A stretch of 64,000 bases of DNA from Lachnospiraceae bacterium (GTDB lineage Bacteria; Bacillota; Clostridia; Lachnospirales; Lachnospiraceae): the NCBI GenBank assembly GCA_902362715.1, contig CABIXN010000002.1, positions 1-64,000 on the forward strand, written 5' to 3'. Positions 57,384 through 64,000 of this stretch are shown in pieces. How positions within the stretch are numbered: the stretch's first letter is position 1; every line of letters starts with the position of its first letter. A program made the position numbers and the translations under genes. The notes beneath the pieces were generated by a model. It ran no database searches. It was not told where the DNA came from and saw nothing but the letters and a program-made list of their open reading frames with translations.

Positions 57384-58184
57384 GTGAGAGAGGAGACAGA
57401 GTGTTTAGATCTGCGCAATCAAATTTACTGTATGGATTGTATGGAGCTGATGGCGCATATCCCGGATAACTTTGTGTCACTGATCCTGACCGATCCGCCC
57501 TATGGCATCGCATACCAGAACCATTTTGCCAGACAGCCCCATGAAATATTGGATGGGGATCACGGGATTGATTATGAACGCTTTGCGTGGGAAAGTTACC
57601 GCATTTTGCGGGACAATTCCCACGCTTATTTTTTTACCCGGTTTGACTGCTATTCTTTTCATTACGACTGTCTGCGAAAAGCAGGATTTACGGTAAAAAA
57701 CTGTCTGGTGGTGGAGAAAGGGACACTGGGCGGCATCGGTGATCTGAAAGGCAGCTATGCCAATAATTCAGAATGGATCATTTTCTGTCAGAAAGGACGG
57801 CGATTGTTTCAGCAGACACAATTACTGGAGAACCGTAAAAAAGAAGGCACACAGTTCCATAAAGGCAGAGAACCGAGTAAGAAATACAAGACGAGGTTCC
57901 CTGCCTGTTGGTTTGGAGAGGAATATCCCAAGGCAACCTACAATGCCACATGGCAGAAGAAACATGGCATTTACCATCCAACCGTAAAAAATGTGGAGTT
58001 TTTGTCGTGGCTAATCCAGATTTCCAGTACCAGAAAGGAACTGGTCTTTGACGGTTTTATGGGGACTGGAAGCACTGCTTTGGCTGCCTTGGCAAACGAC
58101 AGGGATTATTTAGGTGCAGAGATCAATGAGGCATATTTTAAGATTGCGAAAAAACGGATAAAGGAGGTATTTTCAAATGTCTAA
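57384..58184 (+). CDS. Site-specific DNA methyltransferase (N4/N6-type)
   Basis: The 266-residue beta-class-like enzyme has the catalytic motif LILTDPPYGIAY near residue 33 and the SAM-binding motif DGFMGTGSTALAAL near residue 223, followed by GAEINEAYFKIAKKRI. The target is unknown and no restriction enzyme is beside it, so it is likely a solitary protective methylase. The start GTG 57384 lies close to AAGGAA. The next gene overlaps it by 8 bases. Confidence 0.9.
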   Translation: MREETECLDLRNQIYCMDCMELMAHIPDNFVSLILTDPPYGIAYQNHFARQPHEILDGDHGIDYERFAWESYRILRDNSHAYFFTRFDCYSFHYDCLRKAGFTVKNCLVVEKGTLGGIGDLKGSYANNSEWIIFCQKGRRLFQQTQLLENRKKEGTQFHKGREPSKKYKTRFPACWFGEEYPKATYNATWQKKHGIYHPTVKNVEFLSWLIQISSTRKELVFDGFMGTGSTALAALANDRDYLGAEINEAYFKIAKKRIKEVFSNV

Positions 58185-58581
58185 TATTCAATTTCGCTCC
58201 GCAGAGCATAGAGATTTCTTTCTGGAAAACATGAATAAGTGCAGAGTCAACGACAGCTATCACCGGGCATTTTTCTATGTCATGGGGATTGCTTCGGAAA
58301 CAAGGGCAAATATCAACCAGATGTTTGACTTTAAGAATGATTGTATCGAGCCGGATGGGATGCACGGTGGATGGCAGACCAGTGGAACCGTTAAGGTCTG
58401 CCGCCTCGCCTTTAATCTCTGGAATGGGTACACCGACATGAACAGCCCCCAGTCTTTTACACCGGAAGATCTGTTCTGCTGTGAGTTTGCCCCCTACTTC
58501 ATGGAGGGCATCAAGGTCAGGTATCCCGAATATTGCAGGGATCTTCCCGCACCCAGAAAACAAAACGAATTATCACGCTAA
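58177..58581 (+). CDS. DUF6075 family protein
   Basis: The 134-residue protein (FRSAEHRDFFLENMNKCRVN, SYHRAFFYVMGIASETRANI, TPEDLFCCEFAPYFMEGIKV) fits what I know as DUF6075, a small family common in Firmicutes ICEs and of unknown role. AAGGAGG lies upstream, inside the methylase gene end. Confidence 0.75.
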   Translation: MSNIQFRSAEHRDFFLENMNKCRVNDSYHRAFFYVMGIASETRANINQMFDFKNDCIEPDGMHGGWQTSGTVKVCRLAFNLWNGYTDMNSPQSFTPEDLFCCEFAPYFMEGIKVRYPEYCRDLPAPRKQNELSR

Positions 58582-58595
58582 GAAAGGAGAAACCC

Positions 58596-59369
58596 ATGAA
58601 AAAATATCAATCTATGATCTGTCTGATTGCCGCTGTGTGCCTTTTAGGTACGGCGGCATTTTCTGTTTATCACATCTATGATCATTACGCACAGTTGGAC
58701 GAGCAGACCGAAGTATTTGATGAGATTGCAGAAGTGGTGGCACAGGCTCCCGATGAAGAACCGGTTCCTGATGATGTTCCCGTCAGCGAAGGCCAAGATG
58801 TTCTGTCCAAATACAAGGAGCTGTATTTGCAGAATGAAGATATGGTGGGCTGGATTTCCATTTCCGGCACAACCATTAACTACCCTGTTATGCAGACAAA
58901 GGATGAACCGAATTACTATCTTAAACACAATTTTGAGAAGCAGTACAGTGATTTAGGTACTCCGTATATTCAGGAAAACTGTGATCTGCTTACCAGTGAT
59001 AATCTGATCATTTACGGGCATCACATCAGTGGCAACCGCATGTTTGGAGCTTTGGAGGATTATAAATCCAAGAGTTTTTATGAGGAACACAAAACCATTC
59101 AGTTTGATACCCTGACAGAACAGGCAGAGTATGAGATCGTTGCTGTATTTAAGACAGTCGCTTACAGCTCCAGCGGCTATCGCTATTATGATTTTGTAAA
59201 TGCGGAGAATGAGGAAGAATTTAATGCCTATATCAAAACGTGTAAAGAGCTTGCCCTATACGATACGGGTGTTACCGCAGACTATGGCGACAGGCTGATT
59301 ACCCTTTCTACCTGTGAGTATTCGGCTACAAATGGCAGGCTTGTTGTGGTGGCAAAAAGGACTGCATAA
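58596..59369 (+). CDS. srtB: Class B sortase
   Basis: The 257-residue transpeptidase has an N-terminal membrane helix (residues 7-25) and the sortase fold with catalytic His in IIYGHHISGNRMF, Cys in ITLSTCEYS and Arg in NGRLVVVAKR. WISISGTTINYPVMQ is typical of class B. ATG 58596 has AGAAAGGAG upstream. The likely substrate in this element is the adhesin with TPKTG at its C-terminus. Confidence 0.94.
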   Translation: MKKYQSMICLIAAVCLLGTAAFSVYHIYDHYAQLDEQTEVFDEIAEVVAQAPDEEPVPDDVPVSEGQDVLSKYKELYLQNEDMVGWISISGTTINYPVMQTKDEPNYYLKHNFEKQYSDLGTPYIQENCDLLTSDNLIIYGHHISGNRMFGALEDYKSKSFYEEHKTIQFDTLTEQAEYEIVAVFKTVAYSSSGYRYYDFVNAENEEEFNAYIKTCKELALYDTGVTADYGDRLITLSTCEYSATNGRLVVVAKRTA

Positions 59370-59402
59370 GTAAGGTACAGCTTCTAAGAAAGGAGGGCTT
59401 CT

Positions 59403-61166
59403 ATGGCAGATATTAAAACCAGGGATGCAGTCAAAGGTACGATTAAGACCATAGATAAAGCCGCCGTTGCTTCAGAGCGTATGAAAGCTGCCTATGCAAA
59501 GACAAAGGAGAAAGCGGAAGAAGGATATTACGCCAACGAAGGTTCTGCTACGGAATATGCTGCGGATAAGATCTCCTATGCTTCTGACCGGGTAAAAGAT
59601 GAGGGTATCCATCAGTTCAATAAGCAAGGGCAAAAAAGCGCTAAGACTACCAAAGACAATATCGTTAAGGTAAAGGACAAAATGGCTGATTTTAAGCAGA
59701 AGCGGGCCGCCAAAGCTGCTGAGCAAAGGTCAGCAAGGAATGTGTCTGGACAGAACGGCTTGCAGATCCATCGTGGAACTGCAGGTCGTTCTCCTGTTTC
59801 AGATGCTTCTGTCCAGACCATAAAAACAGCAACAGATACCAAAAGAACGATTAAGCAGTCTGCCAGAAGTGCAGGAAAAACCGTCAAGACAGCGGCAAAA
59901 GGCTCTGTAAAAACAACCGAAAGAAGCGTAAAAACAGCACAGGTGACTTCTAAAGCGGCCATAAAGACCACTCAGCAGGCCACCAAAACAGCACAGGCTG
60001 CGGCAAAGGCTTCAGCGAAAACCGCACAGAAAGCAGCGCAGGCGGCAAGAGCATCCGCAAAGGCATCTGCGGTGGCTGCTAAAACAACCGTCAAAGCCAC
60101 CATAGCGGCTGTCAAAGCAATCATTGCAGGAACAAAAGCATTGATAGCAGCGATTGTTGCAGGCGGCTGGATCGCAGTAGTGATTATTCTGATCGTGGTA
60201 TTGCTTGGTTGTGCGATCTCTCTGTTTGGCGGAGGCAGTGAAAGCACTTCTTATACTCCGGTCAGTGCCGAGGTAGAAGCCTATGAACCGCTGATCCAGA
60301 AATATGCAAAGCAGCATGGGATTCCTGAATATGTAGAGCTTATCAAGGCGGTCATGATGCAGGAGTCTGGAGGACGGGGAAATGACCCCATGCAGGCATC
60401 GGAATGTGGGTATAACACACAGTACCCAAATACACCGAATGGCATTACAGACCCGGAATATTCCATCAATGTCGGTATCCAGAATTTAGCTGCCTGTCTG
60501 AATGCCGCACAAGTGGAAAATCCCGTTGACATGGATCGGATCAAACTGGCCCTGCAGGGATATAACTTTGGAAATGGCTATATTTCATGGGCGCAGACCA
60601 ATTACGGCGGCTACACTTATGCCAATGCGGTTGAGTTTTCTACGATACAAGCAGAGCGATTGGGATGGGACAGCTACGGGGATACCCAATATGTTTCTCA
60701 TGTACTGCGCTATTATCCCTTCGGACGGGTATTTACCGGCGGTGGTAATCAGGCAATCGTGGAAGTTGCCCTGACGCAGCTTGGCAATGAGGGCGGACAG
60801 CCCTACTGGTCATGGTATGGTTTCAGCAGTCGTGAAGAATGGTGCGCCTGCTTTGTTTCATGGTGTGCAGAACAGTGTGGCTATATCGAAGGTGGATTTA
60901 TCCCGAAATTTGCAGGATGCGTCAGCGGCGCAAACTGGTTTAAAGAACGGAACCAATGGCAGGACAGAAACTATGAGCCTACGGCGGGAGATATTATTTT
61001 CTTCGATTGGGAAGGCGATGGTTCAACCGACCATGTAGGTATTGTAGAGAAATGCGAAAACGGAGTTGTCTACACCGTAGAAGGAAATTCCGGTGATGCG
61101 GTAAAACAGAGACAATATACGGTTGGAAGCAGCTCCATCTATGGATATGGTGTTCCAGCCTATTAA
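59403..61166 (+). CDS. Cell-wall hydrolase of conjugation (CD1108-like: lysozyme-like plus CHAP)
   Basis: The 587-residue protein opens with a ~240-residue Lys/Ala/Thr-rich, repetitive, positively charged cytoplasmic region. A membrane helix follows (residues about 250-276). The lysozyme-like transglycosylase domain has ELIKAVMMQESGGRGNDPMQ, where the Glu is the likely catalyst. The C-terminal CHAP peptidase has Cys in WCACFVSWCAEQ and His in STDHVGIVEKC. It is the VirB1-like enzyme that opens peptidoglycan for the transfer channel. AAGGAGG precedes the ATG. Confidence 0.92.
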   Translation: MADIKTRDAVKGTIKTIDKAAVASERMKAAYAKTKEKAEEGYYANEGSATEYAADKISYASDRVKDEGIHQFNKQGQKSAKTTKDNIVKVKDKMADFKQKRAAKAAEQRSARNVSGQNGLQIHRGTAGRSPVSDASVQTIKTATDTKRTIKQSARSAGKTVKTAAKGSVKTTERSVKTAQVTSKAAIKTTQQATKTAQAAAKASAKTAQKAAQAARASAKASAVAAKTTVKATIAAVKAIIAGTKALIAAIVAGGWIAVVIILIVVLLGCAISLFGGGSESTSYTPVSAEVEAYEPLIQKYAKQHGIPEYVELIKAVMMQESGGRGNDPMQASECGYNTQYPNTPNGITDPEYSINVGIQNLAACLNAAQVENPVDMDRIKLALQGYNFGNGYISWAQTNYGGYTYANAVEFSTIQAERLGWDSYGDTQYVSHVLRYYPFGRVFTGGGNQAIVEVALTQLGNEGGQPYWSWYGFSSREEWCACFVSWCAEQCGYIEGGFIPKFAGCVSGANWFKERNQWQDRNYEPTAGDIIFFDWEGDGSTDHVGIVEKCENGVVYTVEGNSGDAVKQRQYTVGSSSIYGYGVPAY

Positions 61167-61183
61167 AAATCAGCAAAAGAAAA

Positions 61184-61211
61184 CCAGAGGATTTTATTCC
61201 TCTGGCTCTTT
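61184..61211. terminator. Convergent terminator after the hydrolase gene
   Basis: CCAGAGGA (61184-61191) pairs with TCCTCTGG (61198-61205), followed by CTCTTTT. It lies partly within the last codons of the convergent XRE gene. Confidence 0.75.
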
Positions 61212-61553
61212 TGCCATACATAGCCCGTTCACAGTTGCTTCTATAACGGACAGTTCTCTATCATTGAGTTTGTCGAGCTGTGCGTCTAAACGTCTGCGGA
61301 CGGAACTTTTCTTCACTTCTTTTTCAGGAAATATGTATTCATCAACAGACACATCGAACATGGTAATCAGTTGAATAAACAGCTCAATACTGGGATGTTG
61401 TCCCTCGTTCTCAATGGACTGAATGTGTCGTGGAGCATATCCAATGATCCCGGCAAGCTGCTCCCTTGTCATTCCTCTGGCTTCACGGGCTTTTTTGATC
61501 GCCTGTCCAATGGGCATAAAATCAAAGTCAAAATCGTTGTTTCTTTCGTCCAT
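61194..61553 (-). CDS. XRE family transcriptional regulator
   Basis: The 119-residue protein has a helix-turn-helix domain (IGQAIKKAREARGMTREQLA, GIIGYAPRHIQSIENEGQHP, SIELFIQLITMFDVSVDEYI) and a helical C-terminal dimer part. ATG 61553 is chosen because AAGGTGGTGAG lies before it. It faces the transfer operon and probably controls the element or itself; a palindrome lies over its promoter region. Confidence 0.9.
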   Translation of the reverse strand: MDERNNDFDFDFMPIGQAIKKAREARGMTREQLAGIIGYAPRHIQSIENEGQHPSIELFIQLITMFDVSVDEYIFPEKEVKKSSVRRRLDAQLDKLNDRELSVIEATVNGLCMAKEPEE

Positions 61554-61571
61554 AAGCTCACCACCTTGCAG

Positions 61572-61595
61572 CAATATAATGTTACTTTTATATTG
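61572..61595 (-). promoter_or_regulatory. Inverted repeat in the XRE promoter region
   Basis: CAATATAA (61572-61579) and TTATATTG (61588-61595) form a perfect 8-bp inverted repeat 18 bases upstream of the XRE start. A -10-like TACAAT (minus strand, 61592-61597) overlaps it. It is a likely autoregulatory operator. Confidence 0.55.
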
Positions 61596-61607
61596 TACAG
61601 AGGTCAT

Positions 61608-61916
61608 AGTTCTTATGAAACGATGTGAAATTTCCTGTAATAAGAGATTTTATATCTTATATATAGAGATGAAATCTCAGATTCTCAATGTTCTATTTCA
61701 TAAATTAAAGGGATTTTGTTTGGAAACAAAATCCCTCGCATTTTTTCACCTGTTGATTTTAACCATCTAATAGAAATTTGATGGTTAATCTGAAATTCTT
61801 CTAATATTTAGAGCGTTTATATTCTAATAAATATCATCAAAAAAATCATACAAGCAACCACCTTGACTTTGCAAAATCGTTGCCCATTTATGTTGTCTGA
61901 CTCGTATAAATAGTTG
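61608..61916. other. AT-rich gap with a strong hairpin
   Basis: No credible gene is seen in these 309 bases. A perfect 13-bp inverted repeat with a 2-base loop (61709-61736), followed by CGCATTTTTT, forms a terminator-like hairpin usable on both strands. It marks the edge between the transfer module and the AT-rich cargo. Confidence 0.6.
61709..61747. terminator. Strong hairpin terminator
   Basis: AGGGATTTTGTTT and AAACAAAATCCCT pair perfectly around GG. T-rich sequence follows on both strands, so it can end the minus-strand cargo transcript arriving from 61.9 kb. Confidence 0.75.
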
Positions 61917-62276
61917 TTATTGGAAAAGCTGTATCTTAATATCGGTTATATCTCCTGCACCAGTTACAAGTATAATTGCTACTACATCGCCTTGTTCCAA
62001 ATCGGATAGATTACTCACTTCATTGCCGAGAACAACACTTGTTTCTGCCTATACATCGTATCGGACAATATCGCGTTCGTTTAAAGAAAGCTTCTCAACA
62101 GATATCATGCTTGGTGTAATCTCTTGAACTTCCGCATAAAAGGTATATATATCCATTGGCGAAATCTGCCCTGTACTGTTTTTTAAACGGTTATAAGCGA
62201 CTTTATAACCAACAAAATAACTGACTATTACCAGCTTATAGTATTCTGCTTTATCGAATCGAGTCATTGGCATCAT
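61917..62276 (-). pseudogene. Small cargo gene interrupted by an in-frame TAG
   Basis: A 75-residue frame (62276 to 62049) ends IVRYDV then TAG at 62049-62051. The same frame stays open for 43 more residues (AETSVVLGNEVSNLSDLEQG and so on) to TAA at 61917. The joined protein of about 119 residues ends in a beta-rich domain (YTFYAEVQEITPSMISVEKL, GDVVAIILVTGAGDITDIKI). This resembles the small OB-like DUF3221/YobA type, a weak guess. It follows the ECF ATPase gene by 10 bases on the same strand. Confidence 0.55.
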
Positions 62277-62286
62277 TCAGTCGTAT

Positions 62287-63759
62287 TTATACCATAAAAA
62301 AATTTTTTATTTTATCAATTAGCAAACCTTGTAACCATCCTGTTTCAATAATTCTGCCTTCTTCCATAAATACAAGATAATCACAGCACTGTTCGATGAG
62401 TTCCGGGTCGTGTGTTATTATAAACTGGGTTTTCCCCTTTGCTTTCATATTTTTTATTGCCTCGGCAACATCTATCATCCTTGTATAGTCTAATCCGCTA
62501 GTTGGTTCATCATATACTAAAATTTGCTTATCTGATGCTAGTGCACATGCAACAGACACTCTTTGTTTTTGCCCACCAGAAAGCGACATGGGATGAACAT
62601 CTTGATATTGCTCCAAATTTAGTGAAGTTAGAATTTGATCAACTTTTTCTTTTTTTGATTTTTCCTCCTCATTACTTTTTTCCATAGATAAAAGAAGCTC
62701 ATCTAATACACTTTCAGTAAAAAGCTGATGATTAACATCTTGCATTACGAGGTAACAAGTTTTGATACGTTCTTTCCAGTTTAGAACACATCCATTAAAT
62801 GTCATTGTACCGCTTGTTTTCTTTTCCAAGCCACACATACATCTGCCAAAAGTTGACTTACCTGCTCCATTTTTTCCTATCACCGCCACGACACTTCCGC
62901 ACGGGATTGATAAAGATGGAATATCAAGATTTTTCTCTCTTTCGTAGGCAAAAGAAAAATCTTTGAAATAGATAACTTCTTCCTTTTTGACTGTATTGGA
63001 ATATAATTTATCAAAAGATACTGTCCGTGATCTTAATCCCATTTTAGCCAGAATATCGTCAGGAATTGTTAAAAATTCCTGAATAGAAATATCCTGTTCA
63101 ATGAAACCATTTTTAACATAAACTACACGATCAACAATATCCATAAGCCAATAGAGCCTATGTTCAGCTATGACGATTGTACATCCAGCTTCTTTCCACT
63201 GTTTTATGACTCCAGCCAACTCATAGATTGCTTCGATATCCAAGTTGGAAGATGGCTCATCCATGACCAGAATTTGAGGAAAGAGTGTTGCCACAGAAGC
63301 ACAAGCAATCTTTTGTTTTTGTCCTCCAGATAGAGCAAATAAACTTTTTCCAAGTAAAGGAGTTAGTTTTAGTTTATCTACAATTTCTTCAAAACGCTGA
63401 TATATGTTTTCCTTTTCCATTCCAATATTTTCGCAAGCAAAAACAATTTCTGAATCCGTTTGCACAGTGTAAAACTGCGATTTGGGATTTTGAAAAACGG
63501 AGCCAACAAAAGGGGTTAGTTCGTAAAGCTCACTTTTCTTTGTATTAAATCCGCAAACGGTAATATCACCAGAAAGTTCTCCCTCATAAAAATTGGGAAT
63601 TAAGCCGTTAATCATTCGCGACAATGTTGTTTTTCCACATCCAGAGCTACCACAAAGTAGTACTACCTGCCCCCTAGGAATCTGTAGATTAATATTATGT
63701 ACTCCGGCGTCGGACTTCGCATGGTTATATACAAAGTCTACCTGTTCCAATTTTATCAT
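62287..63759 (-). CDS. ECF-type ABC transporter ATPase with two ABC domains
   Basis: The 490-residue protein is a fusion of two ATP-binding domains. The first has CGSSGCGKTTLSRM, SGGQKQKIACASV and ILVMDEPSSNLD. The second has GKNGAGKSTFGRCM, LSGGQKQRVSVACA and LVYDEPTSGLD. This tandem form is typical of energy-coupling factor (CbiO/YkoD-like) transporters for vitamins or metals; the substrate protein is not in the window. I start at ATG 63759; TTG 63771 and GTG 63768 lie too close to AGGAG. It directly follows the EcfT-like gene. Confidence 0.9.
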   Translation of the reverse strand: MIKLEQVDFVYNHAKSDAGVHNINLQIPRGQVVLLCGSSGCGKTTLSRMINGLIPNFYEGELSGDITVCGFNTKKSELYELTPFVGSVFQNPKSQFYTVQTDSEIVFACENIGMEKENIYQRFEEIVDKLKLTPLLGKSLFALSGGQKQKIACASVATLFPQILVMDEPSSNLDIEAIYELAGVIKQWKEAGCTIVIAEHRLYWLMDIVDRVVYVKNGFIEQDISIQEFLTIPDDILAKMGLRSRTVSFDKLYSNTVKKEEVIYFKDFSFAYEREKNLDIPSLSIPCGSVVAVIGKNGAGKSTFGRCMCGLEKKTSGTMTFNGCVLNWKERIKTCYLVMQDVNHQLFTESVLDELLLSMEKSNEEEKSKKEKVDQILTSLNLEQYQDVHPMSLSGGQKQRVSVACALASDKQILVYDEPTSGLDYTRMIDVAEAIKNMKAKGKTQFIITHDPELIEQCCDYLVFMEEGRIIETGWLQGLLIDKIKNFFMV

Positions 63760-63774
63760 TAAAAGCACCAACTC

Positions 63775-64000
63775 CTATTTGTAAATTATAAAAACAATAA
63801 TGCAGCATATAGTGGCAAAGAAAGCAATTCCATCTCTCCAAGTAAAGCCAATGGGGCAGACATTCGTTCTTTTAACTGGTGAGTTCAATCCTCTTGTGAG
63901 CGCTGAAGCTGCTAGATCATTTCCTATAGAGACGATGCTTGTTAAAAAAGGTACCATACGGTATTCAAGCATTTTCATAGGGTTTCTTATGGAACCCACT
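63775..64000 (-). CDS. ECF transporter transmembrane (T) component, C-terminal part
   Basis: The frame enters from beyond the right edge. It carries the EcfT coupling motif AASALTRGL (Ala-x-x-Arg-Gly type) and a last membrane helix (GIAFFATICCIIVFIIYK). The gene ends 15 bases before the ATPase start. Only about 75 residues are visible. Confidence 0.75.
   Translation of the reverse strand, partial: VGSIRNPMKMLEYRMVPFLTSIVSIGNDLAASALTRGLNSPVKRTNVCPIGFTWRDGIAFFATICCIIVFIIYK

Overview
The window is a chromosomal segment from an anaerobic Bacillota bacterium, most likely a Lachnospiraceae gut commensal. The evidence is the gyrA-gyrB-recF-S4-dnaN-dnaA / rpmH-rnpA-yidD-yidC-jag-mnmE-mnmG-rsmG-parA-parB order around oriC, the lineage-typical DUF4446 and DUF3881 genes, an oxygen-sensitive two-subunit class I fumarase, and a group IIC intron whose maturase is very close to the Eubacterium rectale enzyme known as MarathonRT. 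No database was consulted; all calls come from reading the sequence.

Layout. 1-845: the 5' end of a 16S rRNA gene on the minus strand with its leader and a strong promoter, then tRNA-Ser(GCT). 1.0-3.1 kb: a small membrane protein and a YczE-like membrane protein divergent from a LysR regulator. 3.1-13.3 kb, minus strand: fumarase beta and alpha, gyrA, gyrB, recF, an S4-domain protein, dnaN, dnaA, with DnaA boxes between dnaN and dnaA. 13.6-20.6 kb, plus strand: rpmH to rsmG. 20.6-22.5 kb: a group IIC intron placed exactly after the rsmG terminator. 22.5-27.1 kb: an alpha/beta hydrolase, two parS sites, parA, parB, DUF4446 and DUF3881 genes.

At 27.2-27.4 kb there is the 5' half of a tRNA-Arg(CCT), cut at the anticodon loop, followed by a different, intact tRNA-Arg(CCT). 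From there to at least 61.2 kb runs a Tn1549/CTn-like integrative and conjugative element (ICE), visibly richer in GC than the host backbone. It encodes its own ParA/ParB pair, a 1381-residue thioester adhesin with Cna-B-like repeats, a 2776-residue polyvalent protein (ArdC-like, N6-methylase and helicase parts) with a tnpV gene nested in another frame, a TOPRIM primase-like protein, MobC, a MOBP-type relaxase, PcfB, an ArdC-like protein, VirD4, Maff2, an MT-A70 methylase, VirB6-like, PrgI, VirB4, a second DNA methylase, DUF6075, sortase B and a cell-wall hydrolase. A convergent XRE regulator closes the module. AT-rich accessory genes interrupt it at about 27.8-28.5 kb and 45.2-45.7 kb, and AT-rich cargo (a nonsense-interrupted gene and an ECF-type transporter) follows to the right edge. 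No integrase or right attachment site lies in the window, so the element continues past it.

How it works together. The relaxase and MobC would nick a candidate oriT at 47.17-47.23 kb; VirD4 couples the DNA to a minimal type IV secretion channel (VirB4, PrgI/VirB3-like, VirB6-like, Maff2); the lysozyme-like/CHAP protein opens the wall. The sortase and adhesin may provide cell contact, and the ArdC-like and methylase proteins probably protect incoming DNA from restriction.
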